This document shows, piece after piece, positions 23,937 to 32,277 of a stretch of 33,488 nucleotides of DNA. Source of the DNA: Candidatus Omnitrophota bacterium (GTDB lineage: Bacteria; Omnitrophota; Gorgyraeia; Duberdicusellales; 4484-171); the NCBI GenBank assembly GCA_018826075.1, contig JAHKAJ010000028.1:1-33488 (forward strand). Direction: 5' to 3'. Each line of letters starts with the position of its first letter. Position 1 is the stretch's first letter. A program made the translations under genes and the position numbers. A model generated the notes under the pieces. It searched no databases. It had not been told where the DNA came from and saw nothing but the letters and a program-made list of their open reading frames with translations.

Positions 23937-25082
23937 ATGAAAGGCGCATCTGCAATCGTTATCGATGATGACCGGGCATTTATCTCTCTCGGCAGTTTAA
24001 AAAAACCTTCCTTTATATTTCTTGAGGAATTCTCACTAGTTTTTCCGAAAAAGTCGGCTGATTTGTTTAGCTGTATTAAAGAGAACTCTTTCTTGCTCAA
24101 TCAGGCCATAGAGGATGCCGAGAAGCGTCACTGTTTAAAGGTGGAGAAGGTTTTCTTAGAACTACCCGAAGATAACCTTAGCATCAAGAAAACTGTCGAT
24201 ATCGTACCGCTTAAAGGGGAAAAAAAAGTTTCTTCTTTCGATCTTGCCTTTATCAAGAAATACCTTGAAGATAAATACCTCGATTGGGGTGATCTCTGTA
24301 TCCATAATATTGCTTTTAACTATACCGTTTTAGACTCAAGTTACCCAGAGCCTCCTTATGGCATCTGGGCCAAAAAATTAGGGGGTAAGTTTTTGTTAGC
24401 CAGCGTAAAAGACCAGGTTTATAAAGAAATAGAGGATATTTTCGATAATTTTAACCGGCAGTTCTGCGGTTTTGTTTCAGAAGCTTTGAGCACTTACGCC
24501 TCGGTTTTTACTAAACCTTCTGGGCTGGGTGCAGTCCTGCGATTGAATTATTCAAGCAGCGATCTTCTGATTTACACAAAAGACGATTTGACTTTTTCAA
24601 AAAACCTTGATTTTAGCTTGAAAACCTTGATCGAAAAAATATCTAAAAGGTTCATCTTGGATTATTCTTTAGCCCAAGAAGTGTTTGAACGCTACGTATC
24701 TTTTAAGGAAACGCCCTATTTTAAGGAAATAACTCTCAAGAAAGATTCTGGATATGTAAATTTAAGCATCCAGACTATAAATCTGTTTGTCAAAGATTAC
24801 CTGCGCAGCGAGATTTTGAGTATTTTGCAGTTAATACAAAAGCAGACTGATAACAGTGATTTCATTTTTTCGGTTATCGGAAGGTTGGGTAAAAAAGAGG
24901 GTTTTTATAATTTTTTAAGAGAATGCTACGGAGGAGAGTTTTTATTTCCCCTGGAGCAGTCGGTGATTTCGACATCTGCTGGTTGTTTGCGTTATGGCTT
25001 ATCTCCTTTTTTTGAGATTGGCTACAAAAAGAGCCGGTCTCCCTTACAATATATGTGTGACGTTTACCGGGAATATTTTTAA
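23937..25082 (+). CDS. Divergent FtsA/PilM-like protein, nucleotide motifs apparently lost
   Basis: A 381-residue protein in the ftsA position directly after ftsQ. Its domain order suggests an FtsA-type actin fold: an opening strand AIVIDDDRAFISLG; a segment YPEPPYGIWAKKLGGKFLLASV like the FtsA 1C region; SEALSTYASVF like the FtsA plAsa segment; GAVLRLNYSSSDLLIYT where the second phosphate loop would be; and VIGRLGKKEGFYNFL where the adenosine loop would be. The usual DxGT, DIGxGT and GG residues are not retained, so ATP binding is doubtful. A TTG at 23931 is the alternative start. The assignment rests on gene order and remote similarity; a PilM-like origin is possible. The downstream gene starts immediately after the stop. 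Confidence 0.5.
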   Translation: MKGASAIVIDDDRAFISLGSLKKPSFIFLEEFSLVFPKKSADLFSCIKENSFLLNQAIEDAEKRHCLKVEKVFLELPEDNLSIKKTVDIVPLKGEKKVSSFDLAFIKKYLEDKYLDWGDLCIHNIAFNYTVLDSSYPEPPYGIWAKKLGGKFLLASVKDQVYKEIEDIFDNFNRQFCGFVSEALSTYASVFTKPSGLGAVLRLNYSSSDLLIYTKDDLTFSKNLDFSLKTLIEKISKRFILDYSLAQEVFERYVSFKETPYFKEITLKKDSGYVNLSIQTINLFVKDYLRSEILSILQLIQKQTDNSDFIFSVIGRLGKKEGFYNFLRECYGGEFLFPLEQSVISTSAGCLRYGLSPFFEIGYKKSRSPLQYMCDVYREYF

Positions 25083-27005
25083 ATGGATAACCAAGGCCGA
25101 TACGATCTTTTTTTAAAAAGCCTGCGGGTAGCACTTACCAATGTCTCAGTTTATTTCCGGGAACACCCGATTTTTATGAAGTCAGTTCAGGATTTAAAGG
25201 CAAAAATCGATCAGCTTTGTCAGTTGACCGGCCTTTTAACCTTAGAGGTGGCTTACGATAAGTTGTCTTGCAATGGAGAGGATCTTGCTTCTTCAAACCT
25301 CATCGACGATATCAGGAATTTTTTCCATCGGCGTAAAGTAAAGACGGTTAAAATCGAAAAAGGAGCTTCTTTAAACGACCTGACTATTTTTTTGCAACAA
25401 GTCGGGCAGCCTCCCCGGGATATATTGCTTTCCGGAGGCCTGCATAATATGTTAGAGGTCCGTAAAGTGTCAAAAATCAAGGTCGAAGATTTGGATTATT
25501 CAAATCTTTTGCGTGATGATGAGGTAGAGTATAAGTATAGCTGGTTTTATGTATTAAAGAACAGTTTAGAGACTAACGATTGGGTTAAATTACAAGCTTT
25601 GGCTGATAGTTTTGAGAAGGTGCTGGGCAAGTTGGATATCCACGATTCTTTCGACTTGGGAGAGTTGGAGTTTATTGTCACTAAATTTTTTGCTTATTTG
25701 CGTGATAAAGATAAAGAACGCTATCTAAAATGTTTAAACTCATTCGCTAAGTTGACTTTAAACCTTCCCGAAGGTTCAGGCGCTTTAAATATCGACCGGC
25801 TTAAAAGTATTTTTCGCGATTTAGAGTCAGGCGATCTTGCCGGTATACTTTTTGAGCGCCTTAAAGATTTAAAAGGATTGGACGGGTTAAATTTTGGTTT
25901 GTTTTCTCAGCTTTTGAGCCGCCAGGATCATGAGAAGGTTTCTTTGTCGCTGGCTGAGAAATTAGAACGGGCAAAATGGATAAAAAATAACCCCCGGATA
26001 GTTGAAAAAATAAAAAACATTTTTTCTCTTTCCCAAGACCCGGGGGTATCGGATGTTTATCGCAAAAATCTTTCTTCGATCCTTTCCGGTATCTCCTTGG
26101 GTGAGGGTTTTTCTTTTGACCGCCAACAACTTAAAGATAACTATCGGGCTATGCTTTTGGACCTGTTTAATTCCGAGTCAGATCTGAAACGTTTAAATCT
26201 GATCGCTGATAAGGTTTTAGCCGAGGTCAAAGAATGCGTTGTCAGCGGCAAAAAAGATTATCCCGATCGATTTATTGAAGTCTTACAGGCTAAGCGCAGC
26301 CAAGGCGAGGCTGTTGAATCTTTTTTTCAAGATTATGATAATCAAATCGGCGGATTTTTAGAAGAAGCAGTTTTTTCTAAAGATATAAGTTTTGATTTTA
26401 GCCGGTTTATTGAAATTTCCCGACAGACCACTCGCGATCCTCAGTATTATTTTGATAAAATTTTTAAACAGCGTTTAGTAAATAAATATATTTTGCAGTT
26501 ATTTTTTAAGTTTTTTCCCGAAGAAACCGATAAGTTTTGCCATCAGATCCAATTAGCCAGCCGGCAGCTAAATCTAGTTAAGGCTATTATCGAGTCGCTA
26601 AAGAGCTTGAAGTCTCCCCAGGCTCTCAAGGTGTTCGAGACTGTTTTTGTTATAGTCAATGATTTTATCAAGCTTGAAATTCTTAAAGCTGTCGGGGCTT
26701 TCCTTGAGCCGGCTGAAACTTTTTTATTCGAAGTCCTTAAAGACAAGCGAATTTTGCTTCGTCGGCAGGCTTTTGATTGCTTGGTTAAATATCCCCAGGT
26801 TCGCCAAAAGCTGGCTGAGGAACTTTTGTTGTTAAAGAATCCTTTTGGCCTGAATAGCAGGATTTTGAGAGAAAATCTTGAATTTGTTTCGGCTAATTTT
26901 TTTGAGGAAGCCAGGCGATATTTAAACAATCTTACTGGTTATAGATTTTTTTGGAATCGCCAGATCAGGATAAAATCGGCCAATATTCTAAAACGCTATG
27001 GTTGA
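25083..27005 (+). CDS. Unknown helical (HEAT-like) protein sharing an N-terminal domain with the HD-GYP neighbour
   Basis: A 640-residue, mostly helical cytoplasmic protein without signal peptide or TM helix. Residues 1-137 resemble the start of the next gene product: REHPIF (26-31), CNGED (63-67), KVKTVKIEKG (85-94) and KIKVEDL (131-137) have equivalents there at nearly the same positions. The remainder is helical. Near the C-terminus (about 545-640) are HEAT-like helix pairs, for example SPQALKVFETVFVIVND and LLRRQAFDCLVKYPQVR. No catalytic motif is visible. It starts at the stop of the FtsA-like gene and its end overlaps the HD-GYP gene by 8 nt. A scaffold or adaptor role is inference. Confidence 0.75.
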   Translation: MDNQGRYDLFLKSLRVALTNVSVYFREHPIFMKSVQDLKAKIDQLCQLTGLLTLEVAYDKLSCNGEDLASSNLIDDIRNFFHRRKVKTVKIEKGASLNDLTIFLQQVGQPPRDILLSGGLHNMLEVRKVSKIKVEDLDYSNLLRDDEVEYKYSWFYVLKNSLETNDWVKLQALADSFEKVLGKLDIHDSFDLGELEFIVTKFFAYLRDKDKERYLKCLNSFAKLTLNLPEGSGALNIDRLKSIFRDLESGDLAGILFERLKDLKGLDGLNFGLFSQLLSRQDHEKVSLSLAEKLERAKWIKNNPRIVEKIKNIFSLSQDPGVSDVYRKNLSSILSGISLGEGFSFDRQQLKDNYRAMLLDLFNSESDLKRLNLIADKVLAEVKECVVSGKKDYPDRFIEVLQAKRSQGEAVESFFQDYDNQIGGFLEEAVFSKDISFDFSRFIEISRQTTRDPQYYFDKIFKQRLVNKYILQLFFKFFPEETDKFCHQIQLASRQLNLVKAIIESLKSLKSPQALKVFETVFVIVNDFIKLEILKAVGAFLEPAETFLFEVLKDKRILLRRQAFDCLVKYPQVRQKLAEELLLLKNPFGLNSRILRENLEFVSANFFEEARRYLNNLTGYRFFWNRQIRIKSANILKRYG

Positions 27006-28332
27006 CAATAAAGTAGCAATATTTTTGCGTGATTTTATATCGGCTTGGCAGATTGCTAAGATCTACGAGGTCGAACATCCCTTGTTTCTCGATTCGGTGG
27101 CTGTGGCCACAGAGAGTCTTCGGGCGGCCATCAAGGAACGCAAAGAGATAATTATCGGAGTGGTAGGTTCGGAATTTGCCTGCGGTGATGATATATTTTT
27201 TGAACTTAGCAAAAAGTTAGGCCCGGCAATCTCCCAGCTGAAAGAAAGAGGCATCGAAAGGATTATTTTTCAGGAGGGCATAAACAAAGAAGAGATGGCT
27301 CAATTTATAACTCTTCTTGTGTCCCAGCAGGCAGAGATAAGAAAGGAACTTAAGGACTATTTACCGATAATCGGTATTAAGAATATAAGGGTGGGTAAGA
27401 TCGGCGATTTAGATGCTGAACTTAAGCCGAATAAGCCTTCGGATAAAATTACCCAGTATGACGATTGTTTAGATAAAGTTTCCCGGTCTTTGGATTCTTT
27501 GATTAATGAGGATGCTGTTGATTTCTTAAAAGTAAAGTTTGTCACCAATACAGTCATGGATAACCTTTTGGGTAATTATCAGATGTTTATGAGGGTTTCT
27601 CAGATAAAAACCTACGACGCAGTAACTTTCCGGCATCTTTTAAACGTGAGTATACTTTCGATATACTTTTCTCATAAATTAGGCTTAGCCCGGGATGACT
27701 GCCTTAGCATCGGAGCGGCCGCCCTGCTCCACGATATTGGAAAACTTTTTATTTCCCGGAAAATAATCCGTAAAACCGGCAAACTCAAAGAGGATGAATT
27801 CGCAGCGGTTAAGAGCCATGCTCTTTTAGGCGCTGAAATTCTTCTTCGCCATGTGGATACCCTGGGTATTTTACCGGCAGTGGTTGCTTTTGAACATCAT
27901 TTGGGCTGGGATTGTAAAGGTTATCCAAAAATATCTCCTGAGCGTAAGCCCCACCTGGCTTCTTTAATTGTCAACATCTGCGATGAATATGACGCTCTTA
28001 CTCAGAGGCGTTCTTATAAAAGAGATTACCCTCCGGAAGTGGTCTATGGAATAATGAACCGGCAAAAAGGGGTAAAATTTAATTTCGCGCTTTTAGAGAT
28101 GTTTTTTAAAACAATCGGGATTTGGCCCAAAGGAACTTTAGTCAGGCTTAATGATTCCCGGATAGGAGTAGTTAAAGAGATTAATGAGAACGATATTTAT
28201 CATCCCAAGGTTGAAGTTGTTTCGGGAGGCCCCAGGGAAATGATTGATTTAGGCAAAAGCCCCCCGCTGGAGATTGAAAAATCGCTCAATCCCTTAAATG
28301 AAGGCAAACCATATCTTGATCAGATCAATTAA
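26998..28332 (+). CDS. HD-GYP domain protein with a novel N-terminal domain
   Basis: A 444-residue protein. Residues 1-135 form the domain shared with the upstream gene. Residues about 195-390 form an HD-GYP-type domain: FRHLLNVS (His213), LLHDIGK (His245-Asp246, Lys249), KSHALLG (His274), EHH (299-301) and DCKGYP (305-310). The metal ligands are kept but the signature, usually DGxGYP, is DCKGYP. HD-GYP enzymes typically hydrolyse c-di-GMP or related cyclic dinucleotides; activity here is likely but unproven. There is no receiver domain and no GGDEF protein in the window. A C-terminal small-barrel-like tail (LVRLNDSRIGVVKEIN) is also common in this group. It overlaps the upstream gene by 8 nt. 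Confidence 0.85.
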   Translation: MVDNKVAIFLRDFISAWQIAKIYEVEHPLFLDSVAVATESLRAAIKERKEIIIGVVGSEFACGDDIFFELSKKLGPAISQLKERGIERIIFQEGINKEEMAQFITLLVSQQAEIRKELKDYLPIIGIKNIRVGKIGDLDAELKPNKPSDKITQYDDCLDKVSRSLDSLINEDAVDFLKVKFVTNTVMDNLLGNYQMFMRVSQIKTYDAVTFRHLLNVSILSIYFSHKLGLARDDCLSIGAAALLHDIGKLFISRKIIRKTGKLKEDEFAAVKSHALLGAEILLRHVDTLGILPAVVAFEHHLGWDCKGYPKISPERKPHLASLIVNICDEYDALTQRRSYKRDYPPEVVYGIMNRQKGVKFNFALLEMFFKTIGIWPKGTLVRLNDSRIGVVKEINENDIYHPKVEVVSGGPREMIDLGKSPPLEIEKSLNPLNEGKPYLDQIN

Positions 28333-28348
28333 GCCGGTTTACCCGGCT
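28332..28348 (+). terminator. Hairpin after the HD-GYP gene, possible weak terminator
   Basis: AGCCGG and CCGGCT arms with a 5-nt loop begin at the stop codon of the HD-GYP gene. The T-rich stretch comes only some 25-40 nt later (28366-28385), so it is not a classical Rho-independent terminator. It may mark the end of the dcw transcript or protect its 3' end. Confidence 0.35.
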
Positions 28349-28411
28349 CAATAATTGTGGTATTATTAGCTTTATTAGTTTTTTTGGGAAACTGCCAGGA
28401 GCCAACCTTTA

Positions 28412-29527
28412 ATGAAAAGAGTAACTGTTCTGCATATTTCTGAGTTTGGGGGCCATAGCAAAGCTGCCCAAAATATCAAGGAAGCCCTTTTATTTAAAGA
28501 CCCGCGTATCCAAGTAAACACCCTCAATGGTTTAGGCTATTTTTACCCCCGGGGCGAGAAGGTGGTTGATTTAGCCTATATGCTGACCATAAAATATTTT
28601 CCTCATCTTTGGGGAAAGGCCTATGACCGCAAGAAAGTCATAAAAGCTTTAAGCCCTTACCGTAGGATAGTGCATCGGATCACTTTTCGCAAACTTCGCC
28701 GGCTGATAGCCGATTCTAAACCCGATTGTTTTGTGGCTACCCAAGCTTTTCCCTGCGGCTTAATCGCCGATTTTAAAGAAAGTAAAAATTTAAAAATACC
28801 CCTGATCGCTATTGTGACTGATTATCATCCTAATAGGTTTTGGGTACATCCTTGCGTAGACCGGTATGTGGTCGCCTGTCAAGAAGCCCGGGATGTTTTG
28901 ATCGCCCAGGGAGTTGATTCGCACAAGGTGCGTATACTGGGGATACCGATCTCGGTAAAATTTTTAACTAGTTATCCCAAAGAAGCAGTCGGTAAAGAAT
29001 TAGGTTTTACCGATAAACTGTTATCAGTGTTGATCATGGGTGGAGGCTTAGGCCTGGGGCCGATAAAATTAATTGCCCAGCATTTAGATGATTTAGACCA
29101 GGATTTTCAGGTGATCGTAGTTTGCGGTAAAAATGAAAAGCTCTACCAGTGGTTTTTAAAACAAAAGGCTATTTTCAAAAAACCGATTTTTATTTTTGGT
29201 TATACCGATAACATATATAAAATAATGGATTTTTCCGATATTATTATTACTAAAGGCGGCGGGATAACCATTTCCGAGAGTTTGGCCAAAGGTTTATGTA
29301 TTGTAGTTACCAATCCTATTCCCGGCCAGGAAGAACGGAACGTGAATTATCTTAATAAGGTAGGTGCCATAGTCAGGACTGACCAGGCTCAAGAAGTCGC
29401 TGAAGTAGTCGGCAATATTTTAAATAACCCTAAAGATATGTACCGGTTTAAAGAACGGGCAAAAGATAATTCATTCATTGATTCGTCTTTGCGGATAGTT
29501 GATGTAATCTTGGAGTTGATCAGCTGA
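28412..29527 (+). CDS. MGDG-synthase-like (GT28) glycolipid glycosyltransferase
   Basis: A 371-residue GT-B fold enzyme. The N-terminal half has the MGDG_synth arrangement: ISEFGGHSKAAQNI (9-22), a long helical region, TQAFPCGLIADF and VTDYHPNRFWVHP. The C-terminal half has VLIMGGGLGLGP and TKGGGITISESLAKGL followed by PIPGQEERN, the donor-binding end shared with MurG. Relatives transfer galactose or glucose to diacylglycerol (UgtP, MGDG synthase). The sugar and lipid acceptor are unknown here. CAGGAG lies 10 nt before the ATG. The stop overlaps the acyltransferase ATG by one base, so they form a lipid-envelope module. Confidence 0.85.
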   Translation: MKRVTVLHISEFGGHSKAAQNIKEALLFKDPRIQVNTLNGLGYFYPRGEKVVDLAYMLTIKYFPHLWGKAYDRKKVIKALSPYRRIVHRITFRKLRRLIADSKPDCFVATQAFPCGLIADFKESKNLKIPLIAIVTDYHPNRFWVHPCVDRYVVACQEARDVLIAQGVDSHKVRILGIPISVKFLTSYPKEAVGKELGFTDKLLSVLIMGGGLGLGPIKLIAQHLDDLDQDFQVIVVCGKNEKLYQWFLKQKAIFKKPIFIFGYTDNIYKIMDFSDIIITKGGGITISESLAKGLCIVVTNPIPGQEERNVNYLNKVGAIVRTDQAQEVAEVVGNILNNPKDMYRFKERAKDNSFIDSSLRIVDVILELIS

Positions 29528-30378
29528 TGTATTATCTTTTTCTTCTGGGCAGCCTTATTGCTTGGATTTTTCCCCGTAACGCCTGCTATGCAATCGCTAA
29601 GTTTTTTGCCTTGATCCAATTCCACTTTTTTACCAAAGACAGAAAACAGATCATTGAGAACCTTTCGGCGATTATTCCTGACCCCAAAGAGCGGGAAAAA
29701 CAGGCCAGAAATGTAGTGATAAATTTTTCTTATTATCTGGCTGATTTTTTTCGTTATCCTAAAATGACCGAAGCTTTTTTAAAAAAGTATGTGAAGGTAA
29801 GCGGTTTAGAAAATTTGGATTCTTCACTAGCCCGGCATAAGGGGGCCATTGCTCTTACTGCTCACCTGGGTAATTATGAGTTAGCCGGGGCAGTTACTTC
29901 TCTTTTAGGCTATCCGGTTTCTGCGGTTGCCCTTCCGCATCACGACCGCCGGATAAATGATTTTTTTAACCGGCGGCGTTCCCTGGTAGGTATCGAGGTG
30001 ATTTCTACCGGCAGCGCGGTGCGTAGTTGCTTTTCAGCCTTAAAGACCGGAAGGGTATTGGCACTTCTTGGTGACAAGGATTTTTCCGGCAGCGGCTTAA
30101 AGACTAAGATGTTTTCACATTGGGCCAGTATTCCCCGGGGAGCGGCTTTCTTTGCTTTAAAAACCCAGGCTCCGATTGTTCCGGCATTTTTTGTCCGGGT
30201 GGATAAATATTTTTATCATTTGATCTTTGGTGAACCTATCTCTCTGGAAGAAGGAAGCCAGCCTGACGAGCAGCAGTTGATCCGTAAGTATATTGCTATT
30301 TTAGAGAAATATATTAAGCAATACCCCGGGCAATGGTATGTATTCGGCAAATACTGGCTTGAGGAAATATCCCGATAG
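29527..30378 (+). CDS. LpxL/HtrB-family lysophospholipid or lipid A acyltransferase
   Basis: A 283-residue membrane-associated acyltransferase. An N-terminal hydrophobic anchor covers residues 1-17. The catalytic HxxxxE is TAHLGNYELAG (His113, Glu118). LLGDKDFSGSG and SIPRGAAFFALKTQAPIVPAF match the later blocks of lipid A late acyltransferases. It implies an outer membrane or at least acylated glycolipid synthesis, but lpx genes are not in the window. The ATG overlaps the previous stop (TGATG). The last three codons and the stop codon lie inside the first unit of a hairpin repeat, so the C-terminus has been shaped by that repeat. Confidence 0.87.
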   Translation: MYYLFLLGSLIAWIFPRNACYAIAKFFALIQFHFFTKDRKQIIENLSAIIPDPKEREKQARNVVINFSYYLADFFRYPKMTEAFLKKYVKVSGLENLDSSLARHKGAIALTAHLGNYELAGAVTSLLGYPVSAVALPHHDRRINDFFNRRRSLVGIEVISTGSAVRSCFSALKTGRVLALLGDKDFSGSGLKTKMFSHWASIPRGAAFFALKTQAPIVPAFFVRVDKYFYHLIFGEPISLEEGSQPDEQQLIRKYIAILEKYIKQYPGQWYVFGKYWLEEISR

Positions 30379-30447
30379 TAATCGGGATTTCACTAGATGA
30401 ATAGAATTATCCCGGCAGTAGCCGGGATCTCGCTGGATAGTTAAATT
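30368..30447 (+). repeat. Two tandem 40-bp hairpin repeat units
   Basis: Units start at 30368 and 30408, exactly 40 bp apart. Each holds a perfect 7-bp stem and 6-nt loop: ATCCCGA/TCGGGAT (30369-30388) and ATCCCGG/CCGGGAT (30409-30428), loops TAGTAA and CAGTAG. The inner pair changes from A-T to G-C on both sides, a compensatory change. The spacers TTCACTAGATGAATAG and CTCGCTGGATAG are related. No T-run follows, so REP-like extragenic palindromes or an mRNA-stabilising element are more likely than a terminator. Confidence 0.75.
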
Positions 30448-30468
30448 AAGGTGCTTGAGGTGTTCAAA

Positions 30469-31131
30469 ATGAAAGTTTGGCTGATCATTCCCGCATACAA
30501 TGAGGCTCAAGGATTGGATAAGCTTCTCGACCAGCTTAAGGCAAAGAATCTACCGGTGCTGGTGGTCGACGACGGTTCCCAAGACGCAACTTATGAGGTA
30601 GCTAAAAAAAAGGCTACTCTGGCCATCAGCCATTCAAAGAATCTCGGTAAAGGCCTTTCCTTGAATAAGGGGATCTCTCATCTTTTAGCTAACGAACAAT
30701 TTGATTATATTATTGTCATGGATGCTGACGGCCAGCATGCCCCTGAGGATTTAGGCCGGTTTCTCAAACAAGCTGAGGCCGGAGCAGATTTCGTAGTCGG
30801 TAACCGCATGGAGGACCCCCGCGGCATGCCGTTGATCAGGGTTATTACCAATAAACTCATGTCCTGGTTTATTTCTAAGCTGACCGGCCAATACATCCCT
30901 GATACTCAGTGTGGTTTTCGGATGATCAAACGTGAAGTTTTAGAAAAAATCGACATTAAGACCAAGAAGTTTGAGATAGAATCAGAGATTCTGATCAAAG
31001 CCGCCCGGCTAAAGTTTATTATAAACAGCATACCGATCAGGAGTATTTACTTTGATAATCCTCAAAGTAAAATTAGCCCCCTTAGGGATACTTTGCGTTT
31101 TGTAAAATTCATATCCAAGATAGAGAAGTGA
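30469..31131 (+). CDS. Family 2 glycosyltransferase (dolichyl-phosphate-mannose-synthase-like)
   Basis: A 220-residue GT-A enzyme. The nucleotide-sugar site is LIIPAYNEAQG, VVDDGSQDAT (32-41), then the metal-binding MDADGQHAPEDL and a later VGNRMEDPRGM plus TQCGFRMIKREVL, the pattern of DPM1/polyprenyl-phosphate sugar transferases. It has no C-terminal TM helices. The ATG at 30469 with GAGGTG (30457-30462) is preferred to a GTG at 30451. It probably charges a lipid carrier with a sugar, but the sugar is not predictable. Its stop overlaps the pcm GTG by 4 nt. Confidence 0.87.
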   Translation: MKVWLIIPAYNEAQGLDKLLDQLKAKNLPVLVVDDGSQDATYEVAKKKATLAISHSKNLGKGLSLNKGISHLLANEQFDYIIVMDADGQHAPEDLGRFLKQAEAGADFVVGNRMEDPRGMPLIRVITNKLMSWFISKLTGQYIPDTQCGFRMIKREVLEKIDIKTKKFEIESEILIKAARLKFIINSIPIRSIYFDNPQSKISPLRDTLRFVKFISKIEK

Positions 31132-31769
31132 AACAAGATAATTTTGAGAAATTAAGGGAGCGGATGGTTTCCCAACAGATTTTTGCCCGTGGCCTTACCA
31201 AGGAAACGATCCTTGAGGCTTTTCGAAGCGTACCCCGTCATTGTTTTGTCCTCAAGGAACAGGAAACCAGCGCTTACAATGATCATCCGCTTTCTATCGG
31301 TTGCCAACAGACTATCTCTCAACCTTATATTGTGGCTTTGATGACTGATAAGTTAAAGGCCCAAGCCGGGATGAGAGTTTTAGAAATAGGAACCGGAAGC
31401 GGCTACCAGACGGCAATTCTTTCATTTCTGGGCCTTAGAGTCTACAGCCTTGAGCGGATTGGCGAATTGGCTGATAAGGCTAAAAAACTGCTCGATTTTT
31501 TAGGTTACCCTGCGATAATAGAGGTGGCTGACGGAACTTTAGGCTGGCCGCAAGATTCACCGTATGACCGGATCATAGTTACCGCGGCAGCCGAGCGTAT
31601 TCCCAAAGCCTTGATTGGACAGCTTAAAATTGGAGGCAGATTGGTTATGCCTGTCGGCAGCTGGCTTCATCAGGACCTTACAATCGTGGATAAACTTTCT
31701 GAAAAAGATACCAAAGCGGAAAAAATCTGCGGCTGCATTTTTGTCCCTTTGGTCAGCGATAAGGAGTAG
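31128..31769 (+). CDS. pcm: Protein-L-isoaspartate O-methyltransferase
   Basis: A SAM-dependent repair enzyme methylating isoaspartyl residues in damaged proteins. Length of 213 residues is typical. N-terminal signature RMVSQQIFARGLTKETILEAF; QQTISQPYIVALMT; SAM motif VLEIGTGSGYQTAIL; GDGxxG equivalent is DGTLGWPQDSPYDRIIVTAAAERIP; then GGRLVMPVG. The start is GTG 31128, overlapping the glycosyltransferase stop by 4 nt. It is probably in one transcription unit with its neighbours. Confidence 0.94.
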   Translation: MKQDNFEKLRERMVSQQIFARGLTKETILEAFRSVPRHCFVLKEQETSAYNDHPLSIGCQQTISQPYIVALMTDKLKAQAGMRVLEIGTGSGYQTAILSFLGLRVYSLERIGELADKAKKLLDFLGYPAIIEVADGTLGWPQDSPYDRIIVTAAAERIPKALIGQLKIGGRLVMPVGSWLHQDLTIVDKLSEKDTKAEKICGCIFVPLVSDKE

Positions 31770-31773
31770 CTAA

Positions 31774-32244
31774 ATGTTTGAATGGATTCAGAGTTTACCC
31801 AAAGAGTTTTTGGTGGTTTTTACGGCCGCTCTGCCGGTTCTTGAACTAAGAGGTGCAATCCCCTTAGGGGTTTCTTTTGGATTTTCCTTAGGCAAAGTTT
31901 ATTTTTTATCTTTATTGGGTAATCTGCTTCCGGTGTTGCCTTTACTGGTTTTTTTTAAATATTTTTTTCATAAGCTGGAAAAAGTAAGTTTCATCGGAAA
32001 ATTTTTCTCTTGGTGGTTTAGGAGAGTGGAAAATAAATCAAAAATCGTCCAACGCTGGGGATTCTGGGGTTTGATTATTTTTGTAGCCATACCTTTGCCG
32101 GTAACCGGAGCCTGGACCGGCACAGTAGCCGCGACTATGTGTGAGCTTAAAATCAGAAAGGGCTTTTTGGCAATTTTGCTAGGAGTGGCCTTAGCCGGAA
32201 TAATCGTGAGTTTAGCCGTAAAGGGAGTTCTCAGCCTGTATTAA
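31774..32244 (+). CDS. COG2426-type small multidrug export-like membrane protein
   Basis: A 156-residue integral membrane protein with about four or five TM helices. Characteristic segments are ALPVLELRGAIPLGV near the N-terminus, a basic loop (FRRVENKSKIVQRWGFWGL) and IPLPVTGAWTGTVAA, which mark the family often annotated as small multidrug export protein. The transport function is not established for this family. AAGGAG (31760-31766) overlaps the pcm stop and lies about 8 nt before the ATG, so it is co-translated with pcm. It is the last gene of the plus-strand series. Confidence 0.85.
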   Translation: MFEWIQSLPKEFLVVFTAALPVLELRGAIPLGVSFGFSLGKVYFLSLLGNLLPVLPLLVFFKYFFHKLEKVSFIGKFFSWWFRRVENKSKIVQRWGFWGLIIFVAIPLPVTGAWTGTVAATMCELKIRKGFLAILLGVALAGIIVSLAVKGVLSLY

Positions 32245-32277
32245 TCGGGACACATCCCATTTAAATCTGCTTTGATT

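Noticed and set aside
30368..30447. CRISPR array
   Set aside because: There are only two units, the repeats include the spacers in similar form, and no cas genes are present.
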